Positions 54,404-63,015 of a DNA stretch of 64,000 nt are shown piece by piece. Position 1 is the stretch's first letter; every line of letters starts with the position of its first letter. The notes beneath the pieces were generated by a model. The model had not been told where the DNA came from, ran no database searches, and saw only the letters and a program-made list of their open reading frames with translations. Origin of the DNA: DAIDKA01 sp963708865 (GTDB taxonomy: Bacteria; Pseudomonadota; Gammaproteobacteria; Steroidobacterales; Steroidobacteraceae); assembly GCA_963708865.1 (NCBI GenBank), contig CAVPUC010000005.1, positions 393,271 through 457,270 on the forward strand. The letters are read 5' to 3'. A program made the position numbers and the translations under genes.

Positions 54404-55343
54404 CGGGGGTCTTCGAGGCATCGTAGGTGGGATCGGGTTTCTTGGTCCACGGCGAGCGCAAGTAATACGGCACGGCACTGAAGGTCGCTTCCACCGCGAG
54501 GATGCCGTCCCGGTCGGCCTTGAATGATTCGAGGAAACCCCAGGACTGGGGTTCCTGATAGTTCGACTTGGCCTTGGTCCCATCGGTCATGGCGTATTCG
54601 TCCAGCACGCCCTTGTGGTCGATGAAACCGCGGCACATGGTAAAGCCGCGCTCCTCGTCTACCAGGAAGCAGTCCCGATCGCGTACGCGGTTGTTGTATC
54701 GGTACCGACCGGATTTGAAGCCCTGCTCAAGGTCGGTCCACATGACGCCATTCTCATGTCGCACCGCACCGGCAGCGAACCGGGTACCGCGGATCACCCC
54801 CGTGTTGTATTGCAAGGTCGAGAAGTATCCATCGGCAAGATGCTTGATGGCGTCCCGCGACAGCCGCTGGCTCTTGGGAACGGGCGCACGCAGCGCGGGA
54901 TCACGGTGGTATTGCAGGACATCGCCCATCGGAACCGGGGGGGAGCTGACATTGCGCCGGGTGGCAATGACGTGCTCGACCTCGGTGATCTGCCGGTCGC
55001 GCACCTGCAGCCGCACGGCGAGAAAACCCTGGGTCTGGCGTTGCAGGATGCTGGTGTAAATCCCGATCTGCCCGGTGGCGGGGTCCGACAGGATCAGTGG
55101 CGTATCAACCTCTTGGGTTACGGTATCCCAGGTGCCGTCCGGAAAGGTCATCGCGGCGTTGTTCTCGGAAAAGCGCACGTGTTTCGCAAACGGCGCCAAG
55201 GTCACGTCGTGCTTGAGGTAGGCGGCGCGATACGCCGCCGCGATACCCTCGAGGCAGCTCTTGTCACAGTCGGTGGCACGCACCGCCTGGGCGCACATGG
55301 CCACTGCACCGAGCATCAGCATGCCTGAGGTTGCCAGTTTCAT
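54360..55343 (-). CDS. Exported hypothetical protein, paralogue of the lipoprotein at 61.1-62.2 kb
   Basis: 327 residues from ATG 55343, after GGAG; signal peptide about 1-24. Mature part: 'CDKSCLEGIAAAYRAAYLKH' then D (C-x3-CL...Y..A...HD), 'VRFSENNAAMTFPDGTWDTV', 'FLAVRLQVRDRQITEVEHVI', 'RHENGVMWTDLEQGFKSGRY' and 'RVRDRDCFLVDEERGFTMCR'. The gene at 61126 shares the N-terminal Cys pair, the HD, the ITE-x-EH and RHENG blocks and the DRxxFxxDxExG block in the same order. Probable SnoaL/NTF2-like fold repeats; no catalytic motif known. It lies beside the aromatic-acid transporter. Confidence 0.72.
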   Translation of the reverse strand: MKLATSGMLMLGAVAMCAQAVRATDCDKSCLEGIAAAYRAAYLKHDVTLAPFAKHVRFSENNAAMTFPDGTWDTVTQEVDTPLILSDPATGQIGIYTSILQRQTQGFLAVRLQVRDRQITEVEHVIATRRNVSSPPVPMGDVLQYHRDPALRAPVPKSQRLSRDAIKHLADGYFSTLQYNTGVIRGTRFAAGAVRHENGVMWTDLEQGFKSGRYRYNNRVRDRDCFLVDEERGFTMCRGFIDHKGVLDEYAMTDGTKAKSNYQEPQSWGFLESFKADRDGILAVEATFSAVPYYLRSPWTKKPDPTYDASKTPATPRAAPATAPASK

Positions 55344-55443
55344 TTGGCGCTCCAACTCGTATCGATGTTGACCCGTTCTACACGACATCCAATACTAGGA
55401 CAATTGCACGCCGCCTGGGCTGGCCCTGAAATGATGTCGGGAG

Positions 55444-56328
55444 TTGAGTATTAACATCGGATTCATCGGTCTGGGTGCGATGGGCCGTCCGATGGCGGGC
55501 CACCTGGCGCGGGCCGGCCATTCACTCACCGTATCCGATCTTGATGCGGCAGCGGCGCAGCGCCTGGCCGATGACGTCACCGTGCGGATCGCTACCGGCC
55601 CGGAGGATTTTCGCGGGATCGACGTGATCGTGACCATGCTTCCGACTGGCGCGATCGTGCGGGAAGTCCTGGTGGGACCGCGCGGGGTCGCCGCGGAATT
55701 GTCCCGGGGCGCACTCGTTCTCGACATGAGTTCATCTGAGCCCGAGGGTACGCGTGAACTCGGCGCGAGGCTCGCTGACCTCGGCATCTCGCTCGTGGAT
55801 GCGCCGGTGTCGGGTGGCGTGCCGCGGGCGACGGATGCTTCACTGACAATAATGATGGGTGGCGATGAGGAGGCGATTGCGCGCGCCAGGCCCGTGCTGG
55901 AACTGCTGGGCAAACGCCTGTTCCAGGTTGGCGGCCTGGGAGCAGGGCATGCGATGAAAGCGCTCAACAACTATGTGTCGGCGGCGGCCTTTGAGGCGAC
56001 CTCGGAGGCGCTGCTGATTGGCAAGCGCTTTGGCATCGATCCGCTGCAGTTGATCGATATCCTGAACGTCTCAACGGGCAGAACCTTTCATAGCGAACTG
56101 TCGATGAAGGATCATGTCATCGGCGGCCGGCATGCAGCGGGGTTCCTGCTGGCGCTGGCGGCGAAAGACGTGAGAATTGCTGCCGGGCTCGCCGCCAGCC
56201 TGAAAATCCAGGCACCGATGCTCGCGCTCAGCGCGGCCCAAATGAGCGCGGCGTCGCAGACGCTGGGTCCCAAGGCCGATGTCACCGAAGCGATCAAGGC
56301 CTGGGACCAGCCGGCAACAACCACATGA
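55444..56328 (+). CDS. 3-hydroxyisobutyrate dehydrogenase / tartronate semialdehyde reductase family protein
   Basis: 294 residues from TTG 55444 (GGGAG directly ahead, spacing poor, start uncertain). N-terminal Rossmann 'IGFIGLGAMGRPMAGHLARA' (GxGxMG), 'VIVTMLPTGAIVREVLVG', substrate-binding 'VDAPVSGGVPRATDASLTIM' (DAPVSGG), catalytic Lys in 'GAGHAMKALNNYVSAAAFEA' and 'KDVRIAAGLAASL' (KD). The beta-hydroxyacid dehydrogenase set is complete. Substrate cannot be chosen among 3-hydroxyisobutyrate, glyoxylate-derived or related acids. Confidence 0.88.
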   Translation: MSINIGFIGLGAMGRPMAGHLARAGHSLTVSDLDAAAAQRLADDVTVRIATGPEDFRGIDVIVTMLPTGAIVREVLVGPRGVAAELSRGALVLDMSSSEPEGTRELGARLADLGISLVDAPVSGGVPRATDASLTIMMGGDEEAIARARPVLELLGKRLFQVGGLGAGHAMKALNNYVSAAAFEATSEALLIGKRFGIDPLQLIDILNVSTGRTFHSELSMKDHVIGGRHAAGFLLALAAKDVRIAAGLAASLKIQAPMLALSAAQMSAASQTLGPKADVTEAIKAWDQPATTT

Positions 56329-56499
56329 GAAACACAAGGTGTGGCGTCTCGATGGCAATACCGTGCTGCAGAAGCTGGTATTGGGCACCGGCGTTATTCC
56401 CTCATCGTATCTGGGGCCAACCGAATTAACGTGGTCGTGTTGAAATAACGAGGCTCGGCGATGGCCTGCCGCACATCGCCGACGCCTCCTTGCGATGGG

Positions 56500-57386
56500 C
56501 TACTTGGTGCCGACATTCAGAAACGGAATGGGTGCATTCGCGTAGATCGCTTCGGGCAACTTGCCATCCCATTTTTCAGCCTTGGTCTGCTCCACAGTGA
56601 TGCGCCGCAGCTCCAATACCTGAGCATTCTGGGATAGCGCCTGGCTTTGTACCTTGATGGCATTCGCCTCGGCGGTCGCGTTCGTGAGCCGCGCGTAGGC
56701 ATCGCCGTCCGCGGTGGCCTTAACGGCGTTGGCTTCGGCTTCGGCGACCGCGACTTTCTGTTTCTGCTCGGCCTCAACAGTCTTCAGCTTGTTTTCGGCG
56801 GCAAGCCGCAGCTGCTCCTGAGTGACCTTGTCGTTGATTGCCGCCATATAGGTGGGCGAAAAAGCGAACCCGGTCATGTCGATGTTGATCACCCGTGCGC
56901 CATATTTCGCAAGCTTCGCTGTCAGTGCATCGTAGATGTCGGCTGAGACCTTGGGACGCTGGGAGATCAAATCTGGCGCGTCATACCTTGCCGTCACTGA
57001 TTTAAAGATTTCATGGGTCGCGGTATCCACATACGAAGACAGATCGCCGTCGTGTGAATACTGCTCAAACACTTCCGAGACCTTGTCCGGTTGTATTGCG
57101 TATCGCACCGTCAGGCTCGTCGTGACAGGTTGGGTGTCGGAAGTGCCCCTTCCGCGTTCGTCACATTCGCAGTTTCCGCCCGGATGGAAAAGATTGAGAG
57201 CTTCTCCCACGGTGGCAGGATCGTCAGCCCCTCGGCTTCGATTCCCACAATTGCGCCGAACCGGGTAATAACGCCGCGCGAGCCGGTTGGCACGCTGTAG
57301 AACGGCCAAATGACCAACAGAACAATAATTGCGAGAACCGCAATGCCGCCCCACTTAATGAGTTTCTGCACGTTCCAGGCTTCCAT
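56500..57386 (-). pseudogene. SPFH/Band 7 prohibitin-family protein, one frameshift
   Basis: Restored length 295 residues. N-terminal membrane anchor about 10-28 ('IKWGGIAVLAIIVLLVIWPF'), then 'YSVPTGSRGVITRFGAIVGI', 'GLTILPPWEKLSIFSIRAET', and after a missing base near 57147 'TTSLTVRYAIQPDKVSEVFE', 'ALTAKLAKYGARVINIDMTG' and a long coiled coil rich in Ala/Glu ('KQKVAVAEAEANAVKATADG'). These are prohibitin/HflC-type membrane scaffold features. Monocistronic, with 171 bases to the previous convergent gene. Confidence 0.87.
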
Positions 57387-58062
57387 ACCGACTCCCCTTT
57401 GTGTACTTGAACCAATTTGGATGCATTATCGGCCAAACACGCCCGATGGACGCGTTGTTGCGGGTCCGTCATCCCTGCCGTTGCTCGCTTGTTGTGCGTT
57501 GCGATGCGCGCAGTAACGCGCGCCACGCGCAGTCGGACTCCATAATGCTCGGGCGCTAAACGAGAAAGCCTGCTAACTGGCCATTGCTCTAGGGCTCTGA
57601 ATCACCTCGGCAGTTGAAACCGGCACACCTAAAAGAAACAAAATCAGCGCGCCTGGCGCGCGGGCGGGATGGTAAAGAAAACGGTAGGAACCCCGTCTCG
57701 ATTGGTAAAGATCGCGGCCCTCTCGGACAGTGTGACAAATGCGCGTTATCACACTCTCTAACGATGGGGCAAGGGGAGGGCAGCTCCGGGGCTACTACGT
57801 GCCGGCGCTGCTCCGCGTCCCGGCCGCAGTCGGAGCTATATCTGGTGGCTCATTCCGTGACACTTCGAGTTGACGCATCCGTTCCTTGAGTGCTGCCAAT
57901 TCCCGCTCGACCGAAGCTATCCGGTCCCAGGTGAGTCGAAGCCCGAGTAATTCAGCGCTTCTTCCATATCGCCACGTTTTTCATCAGACGACGAGACACC
58001 CCGGGTCCGCCGCTCACGTCAGTTGTCATGGTCATTGCTCAGTGAAGTTTTCCGGTAATCCG
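57387..58062. other. Interval of about 680 bases with only a doubtful small gene
   Basis: No convincing gene. On the minus strand 57795-58035 three frames in succession give MTMTTDVSGGPG, then VSSSDEKRGDMEEALNYSG, then 'RIASVERELAALKERMRQLE', which could be a small coiled-coil protein broken by two indels. An inverted repeat AGTGTGA-N13-TCACACT spans 57729-57755. Neither is well supported. Confidence 0.3.
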
Positions 58063-58677
58063 TCAGGCGTGCCGCGGCCGGAGCACCAGGTCGGCCGCTT
58101 CCTCAGCCTCTTCGAGGAGCGTCTTGCGTGGCAGGCCTAGCTGCGCACGCATGGTCAGCCCACGCGCTAAGTCCGTTACTTGTGTCGCGCGCGCAGTTGC
58201 GGGAAAGTCAGACGGGATTTCGCCCGCGCGCATCCCGTCCCGGAAACGGCGCTCCACCAGTGCCGCGCCGCCCGCGACCGCGTTCTGCAGGAACCGCTGA
58301 ACCTCAGCATCGTCCACAAGCGGCGCGACGCAGATCATGAGGCAGCCCCGAGCGGAGCCTTTCTGTGTCGCACTTTCGACGGCGTACCTCAGAAAGCCCG
58401 TGATCGAGTCGCGAAGCGTCCGAGGCGCGAGGAGTGCCTTCGCGGCTGCCGCGCCCTTGCGTTCTGCGTAAGCCTTTAGGGTGCGCAAGAATATCGCCCG
58501 CTTGTCTCCAAAGACGGCATACAGGCTCGGCCGTCCCACGCCCATCCCTTCGACGAGATCGTCGATCGTTACGCCGTCGTAGCCTTTCGACCAGAACACC
58601 TGAGTCGCTTTTTCCAGCGCCCCCGTCTCATCGAAACTGCGCGGTCGACCCAGCGGTCTAGGGGTATTGTGAATCAT
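58063..58677 (-). CDS. TetR/AcrR-family transcriptional regulator
   Basis: 204 residues. N-terminal HTH: 'RPRSFDETGALEKATQVFWS', 'KGYDGVTIDDLVEGMGVGRP', 'SLYAVFGDKRAIFLRTLKAY'. The C-terminal ligand domain contains 'CLMICVAPLVDDAEVQRFLQ' and is of the kind seen in AcrR/NemR-like repressors that respond to electrophiles. It faces the SDR gene at 58800 across 122 bases that hold a clear promoter and two copies of an operator-like motif, so it probably represses that gene. Confidence 0.92.
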   Translation of the reverse strand: MIHNTPRPLGRPRSFDETGALEKATQVFWSKGYDGVTIDDLVEGMGVGRPSLYAVFGDKRAIFLRTLKAYAERKGAAAAKALLAPRTLRDSITGFLRYAVESATQKGSARGCLMICVAPLVDDAEVQRFLQNAVAGGAALVERRFRDGMRAGEIPSDFPATARATQVTDLARGLTMRAQLGLPRKTLLEEAEEAADLVLRPRHA

Positions 58678-58679
58678 TT

Positions 58680-58745
58680 AGTTCAAAACGCATTGACAAT
58701 GTTTATCATATCTCAATATATAACTGAATAGTTCGAAATTAGCAA
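58680..58745. promoter_or_regulatory. SDR promoter flanked by two operator-like motif copies
   Basis: AGTTCAAAA at 58680-58688 and AGTTCGAAATTAGCAA at 58730-58745 flank a sigma70-type promoter (TTGACA 58693-58698, TATATA 58717-58722, 18-base spacing) directed at the SDR gene. A third copy, AGTTCAAAATTAGTAA, precedes the next SDR gene at 59875-59890 and matches the second at 14 of 16 bases. TetR is the obvious candidate binder. Confidence 0.5.
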
Positions 58746-58799
58746 GCCGATTCGGGCCTCGCGGGGCATCACGACCTCGGCCTTTACCACGGAGCCCCC

Positions 58800-59793
58800 A
58801 TGGAACATTCGATCGCTCTCGTCACCGGCGCCACTTCCGGGCTCGGTCAGGCGGCCGCCCGACTTCTTGCCGAAGAGGGCTGGCGCGAGATCATCGTCAC
58901 CGGGCGCAGCCTGGCCGGGGCCCAGCAAGCGGCCGCTCAACTGGCCGTTGAGCACAAAACAGTGATCTTCACGCCGCTGGCGCTTGATCTGGACAAGCCG
59001 TCCAGCGTTCAGTCGGCCGTTGCCGAGCTCGTCAAGCGCGGCCAGCCGATCGATTTTCTGCTACTCAATGCAGGGTTGGTTCCCTTTAAGAAGCGCGCAG
59101 TCACTGCGACGGGCGATCGAGTCTTCTCAGGCCCCGCTTATCGGGCATCATCAACTGACGGTTGGGTTGCTCAATGCCAACTTGCTGAGCCCCAACGCGC
59201 GGATCGTTATCGCAGGTGCAGAACCTGCCCGCGGGGGCGTACCGATGTTCAAATACACCGACCTGCCAGCCTTCGCGGCCAAATGGTACCAGGGCAATCG
59301 AACCGCCGCTGTTGAAGCCCTGATACGCAACGGGCCGAACGTGAAGTACGTGCCCAACAATGCGTATGCCGACGCGAAGCTCATCGTCGCTTGGTGGACC
59401 GCGGCGCTGGCCCGCCGGCTGCCCTCCGGCATGGCCGTGTACGCTGTGTCGCCCGGTGGCGCGACCGGCACCAACGTGGTGCGAAGCGCTGGCTGGGCGT
59501 TGAGGTATCTCTTTATCCCAATCGTGAACCTCATTCCCGGCATGAATCAGACGCCGGAGACCGCGGCCAGCCGATATATCCAGGCATCAAAGTTCGGAAC
59601 CGATCTCTCGGGGCAATTCTTCGCCTCGGCCAAAGGGAAGTTCTCAGGCCCAATTGAGGTGCAGCTCCAACCACACCTCCACGATCGCGCCAACCAGGAA
59701 GCTGCGTGGCAGGCCGTCGTCAAGGTCTCTGGCGTCGATTTGTCGTCCGTAAACCCGGCGTCGCCATCGCGTCCGAAACCGCCCGTTGCATGA
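58800..59793 (+). pseudogene. Short-chain dehydrogenase, one frameshift
   Basis: Restored length 330 residues. 'IALVTGATSGLGQAAARLLA' (TGxxxGLG), 'DFLLLNAGLVPFKKRAVTAT' (NAG), then after one extra base near 59130 'APLIGHHQLTVGLLNANLL', 'VPNNAYADAKLIVAWWTAAL' (Tyr-x3-Lys) and 'MAVYAVSPGGATGTNVVRSA'. Classical/retinol-dehydrogenase-like SDR. Substrate unknown; placed under the TetR regulator. Confidence 0.87.
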
Positions 59794-59874
59794 CGGGATC
59801 GTCGCGGCAGTTTTGAAATAACAGTTCTCAATTTTGTTCACCGCAAATTAGCTCGCTTAGTGTATTAGCCAAAC

Positions 59875-59890
59875 AGTTCAAAATTAGTAA
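59875..59890. promoter_or_regulatory. Third copy of the TetR-region motif, upstream of second SDR
   Basis: AGTTCAAAATTAGTAA lies 31-46 bases before the ATG at 59921. Its near identity to the site at 58730-58745 suggests that both SDR genes answer to one regulator. The AAGGAG of the second SDR lies just downstream. Confidence 0.45.
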
Positions 59891-59920
59891 ACAACCCTAA
59901 CCTCGCAAGGAGAAATACAG

Positions 59921-60666
59921 ATGGATCAGTACCAAGGAAAAAAGGTGGTAATTATCGGCGGCACGAGCGGCATGGGGCTCGCGACAGCGAAGATGCTCCT
60001 CAATGGAGGCGCGCGCGTGCTGGTGACGGGTCTCTCGAAGGCCGGCATGGAATCGGCGCAAAAAGAGATTGGCAAGCACGCCATTGTGGTCTCAAGCGAC
60101 GCGCAGTCGTTAACGGACATCGACGCACTCTCCTGTCAGGTGAAGGCCGAGTTCGGCACCTTCGATCTGCTCTCCGTCAGCGCCGGGTTCAGCATCCCGA
60201 CGCCTCTCGGGGGCGTGACCGAGGCCATTTACGACGAGATGTTCAACCTGAACGCCAAGGGACCATTTTTCGCGGTACAGAAGCTCGCGCCGCTAATAAA
60301 CCAGGGAGGCGCTGTCGTCCTCACGAACTCCGTCGCCAACGCCAAGGGACTGCCAGGCCAAGCCGCATACGGAGCCGCCAAGGCCGCGCTGCGATCACTC
60401 GCGCGGACGCTCGCCGTCGAGTTGCTTCCTCGCGAAATTCGCGTCAACACAGTAACGCCCGGTCCCATCGACACGCCGAGCCTCGGCAAAGTGTTTCCCG
60501 ATGAAGCCGTGGTCGCTCAGTTAGGGAGAGGACGATCGGCATGATCCCGATGAAGCGCTTTGGGACGTCGGAGGAAATCGCGAAGGCGGTGCTCTTCCTT
60601 GGGTTCGATGCGACCTTCACGACAGGCATGGAGCTTCCGGTCGATGGGGGTTGGTCGCAACTCTGA
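59921..60666 (+). pseudogene. Short-chain dehydrogenase/reductase, one frameshift
   Basis: Restored length 248 residues. 'KVVIIGGTSGMGLATAKMLL' (GGTSGMG), 'FDLLSVSAGFSIPTPLGGVT' (SAG), 'GGAVVLTNSVANAKGLPGQA', catalytic 'AAYGAAKAALRSLARTLAVE' (Tyr-x3-Lys) and 'LPREIRVNTVTPGPIDTPSL'. A missing base near 60517 shifts the frame before the normal end 'MIPMKRFGTSEEIAKAVLFL' ... 'TGMELPVDGGWSQL'. FabG-like classical SDR. AAGGAG precedes the ATG. Confidence 0.88.
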
Positions 60667-60853
60667 TGGCAATACATTTGCCGCATCTTCGACGGCGTCA
60701 GGTTTAGAGATGAGGCTCTTTCCTGGCGCGTGATGCACGTCCTGGAGCTCGGTCGGCGACGGTCTAAAACGCCGCTCCGAGGACATTTTCCTGCAATCGA
60801 AACTCACACCCAGACGTCGGCGAACCTGACAGCCAGCGGGATTGGAGAAATAA

Positions 60854-60897
60854 TGGTCGGGATGACAGGATTTGCACCTGCGACACCTACGTCCGAA
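60854..60897 (-). other. tRNA-Pro 3'-end fragment, candidate integration scar (att)
   Basis: The minus strand reads the T arm GCAGG-TGCAAAT-CCTGT, the acceptor 3' strand CATCCCG, discriminator A and CCA, preceded by sequence like an anticodon stem (TTCGGACGTAGG). This matches the 3' half of a bacterial tRNA-Pro, from the anticodon loop to CCA. No partner acceptor strand CGGGATG follows, and the T-loop TTC is TGC, so it cannot be a working tRNA. Such 3' ends are left by tRNA-targeting integrases. Confidence 0.55.
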
Positions 60898-61092
60898 TCG
60901 TTCAGGCGGCAGGCTTCGGTGACCATTGGTGCACGCGGGTTAAGCACCTGATGAGCGGTCAGCCGAACGTCGCCAGCGTATAGACATTGGAGAGGGTGCT
61001 ACCTCCCGCCCCAGCCGCGGGAGCCCCGGGCTGCTCGGTGTCGCTCGGCGACAGCACGGCTCTGGGCCCGTGTCTTGGCTTCGCTTAGAGAA

Positions 61093-61119
61093 AGGCCCCG
61101 GCGCAGACGGCCGGGGCCT
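61093..61119 (-). terminator. Rho-independent terminator of the lipoprotein gene
   Basis: AGGCCCCGGC (61093-61102) and GCCGGGGCCT (61110-61119) form a perfect 10-base-pair stem with a seven-base loop, followed on the minus strand by TTTCTCT. It lies seven bases after the TAA of the gene ending at 61126. Confidence 0.85.
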
Positions 61120-61125
61120 GTTCAC

Positions 61126-62235
61126 TTACTCCCGCCCAGTGGGGGAGTTGTACGGAGCGGTGAACCCCATCGCCTCGATCTCATGCATCTGCCCATCCGG
61201 GCCAACCTTGAAGATGTGCGCTGCCGGCAGATCGAACGGCGCAAACGGCATGTTCTTCTTGTTTTTCTCGGAGGTCGAGCCGTCCGTGTTCTTCACCTTA
61301 TACGGCAAATTGTCCATCGGGTGACGGAAGTGCGACAGGCCCATGACCAGGCCCGTCTCAGGATCCGCAGCGAATACGCGGCGGTCCACGATGTGGTCGA
61401 TGTACTGGAATGTGTTGCTGCTAATTTGGCCTCGGCAATCACGCGCAACGTGCGGAGCCGCTTTCTTGCCCGGGGTGACCGGCATTGTGGACGGCGCGCC
61501 GCTCGCAGTGATCATGCCGTTTTCATGGCGCTCGCAATCGGGTGCGAAAGGCGCGAGCTCGCCGTTGTTGTCATCGAGCGCATCGTAGTAAGAGGCGCCG
61601 ATCTTGATCAGCTCATCATGCGACTTGCGCTGCGCGACGGGTATCTCGGTGAAGATGGCCGGCCGCGGTGTCTGCAGATTGACCATCTGTGCTTCCCGTA
61701 CGCCCGACACCAGATGCTCGGCTTCGGTGATTTTGCCCTTATCATCGAACTTGAGCCGGATTGCAATGATCGCTGGCTGCTCGACCGGAGGCTTCTTGGC
61801 AAACGCTTCGCGCTGCTTGGGAGACGCGCCCTGCGGCGCCTGCTGCGGACCCATGTAGGTCACCATCGCGAGATAGCCGGCGGTCTCGTTGATCGGGTCC
61901 GGGACGTGGATGGCGAATTTGCCCGGCGCCTTCACGATGCTCTTCCAAAGCCCTTCTCCCGGCTGCATCTTCTTGACGTTTTCGACGAACGAGACGTTGT
62001 TCGCCAGCGGCGCCTTGGTCGGATCGTGTGCCACCAGGGCTGCGACGTACGCATCGGTGGCGTCGATCAGGCATTGGCGGTCGCACGCCACTTGGGGCGC
62101 AGCAGGCGCGGCGGACGCGGAGGAACCGACATCTGCCGTTGCATCCGCCGACGGCTTGCTACAAGCCCCCAGCACTAGCATCCCCACTGCTGCCGCTGCA
62201 ACGGCGCTGAATTTTCCTAAGTTATTGATAAGCAT
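61126..62235 (-). CDS. Hypothetical lipoprotein, paralogue of the 54.4 kb protein
   Basis: 369 residues. Lipoprotein signal with lipobox LGAC (Cys25), a low-complexity linker, then 'CDRQCLIDATDAYVAALVAH' with D following, 'VSFVENVKKMQPGEGLWKSI', 'IAIRLKFDDKGKITEAEHLV', 'CERHENGMITASG' and 'DRRVFAADPETGLVMGLSHF'. The shared blocks with the 54.4 kb protein appear in the same order. It is followed by a strong terminator and is monocistronic. A role in binding or converting a hydrophobic or aromatic compound at the envelope is possible but unproven. Confidence 0.72.
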   Translation of the reverse strand: MLINNLGKFSAVAAAAVGMLVLGACSKPSADATADVGSSASAAPAAPQVACDRQCLIDATDAYVAALVAHDPTKAPLANNVSFVENVKKMQPGEGLWKSIVKAPGKFAIHVPDPINETAGYLAMVTYMGPQQAPQGASPKQREAFAKKPPVEQPAIIAIRLKFDDKGKITEAEHLVSGVREAQMVNLQTPRPAIFTEIPVAQRKSHDELIKIGASYYDALDDNNGELAPFAPDCERHENGMITASGAPSTMPVTPGKKAAPHVARDCRGQISSNTFQYIDHIVDRRVFAADPETGLVMGLSHFRHPMDNLPYKVKNTDGSTSEKNKKNMPFAPFDLPAAHIFKVGPDGQMHEIEAMGFTAPYNSPTGRE

Positions 62236-62739
62236 GAAAGATTCCTCGTCTATTGAGCCACGACGGCTTTAGTAGTTCTTCGACCCGCCGGCGATTCTAT
62301 TCTTTCATCTCCTGCGCGGCCTCAATACGCAGGGTACCGCTGTACGTCAGCCTCACATGCGAGATTCCGGGATGGAATTGTCGCCAAAACAAAAAATCAA
62401 CCAGGTCGCCAACTAGCGTAGCTGGCGCATGGTCGCCATGAGCGAGTGTGGGGCACCGACCTTTCCATTCGGACCCGGAGCGTGCCCTGCACCGCGAGTC
62501 GTCGTGCACGGCGGGCGGCCGATGCATAGTTTCGGCGACCAGGACGACTCCCGGCATCGTGTCCGTGATGGAGGCCATTCAAATGACTGGAATGGTAAGA
62601 ATGTCCCTATTCGACCTTATTACGGCTCCTATTGTCCGCAAAGTACCGAATGGCGTATTGGCAGTGCTGCCCCATCGCCTGTCCGGAAGGAATGGCTTTA
62701 TTCCTTCTATTCAGCCCAAATTGATAAATTAGGCCCTAT
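62236..62739. other. Interval of about 500 bases without recognised genes
   Basis: Minus-strand 62297-62578 is open for 93 codons, but has no ribosome site or known motif, so it is not called. Composition is lower in GC than the rest of the window. The promoter of the lipoprotein gene lies at its left end. Confidence 0.4.
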
Positions 62740-62976
62740 ATGGCATCACGCGCAAATCTGATCAGGCTGTTGCCACATCTGGCGCACGTGCAGCTATTCG
62801 ACAACAGCGCGCACGCCGCGCCGGGGGAGTCAATCCCGAATCCCGTGCTCCTGCTCGAAACGATCGAGGGCCCCATGGTGTTCCCCGATCCGGGGGATGC
62901 CCGCGCTTTGGCAGACACGCCTGAATGGGCGCGGCCGGTGTTGCAGGCAGCGCTTGAATCCGAATCCAGGAAGTAG
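62740..62976 (+). pseudogene. C-terminal remnant of a zeta-toxin/COG4185-type ATPase
   Basis: 78 residues: 'LPHLAHVQLFDNSAHAAPGE', 'NPVLLLETIEGPMVFPDPGD', 'LADTPEWARPVLQAALESES'. The FDNS, PxLLLxxxxG and TPxWAxP blocks are the C-terminal end of COG4185 (zeta-like P-loop kinases). An in-frame stop lies about 18 bases upstream of the ATG and there is no P-loop, so the first two thirds of the gene are missing. Together with the nearby tRNA fragment it suggests a deletion or integration boundary. Confidence 0.6.
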
Positions 62977-63015
62977 ACCGCGGCCGACACCGCTAACGAA
63001 GCGTATCGAAGTCCC

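Larger units (their letters stand above)
60667..61125. other. Interval of about 460 bases carrying a tRNA fragment and terminator
   Basis: No protein gene was found. The stretch holds the tRNA-Pro 3' fragment and the terminator of the lipoprotein gene described separately. It marks a shift to lower GC in the flanking DNA on the left. Confidence 0.5.

Noticed and set aside
57729..57755. AGTGTGA-N13-TCACACT as a CRP/FNR site
   Set aside because: CRP-type sites need TGTGA-N6-TCACA; the spacing is wrong and no gene start is close.
57614..58140. Two plus-strand frames of 84-91 codons
   Set aside because: No ribosome site, Ser/Arg-rich random composition and overlap with each other and the TetR gene.
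60854..60930. A complete functional tRNA gene
   Set aside because: No 5' acceptor strand or D arm can be found, the anticodon loop is short, and the T-loop is altered.
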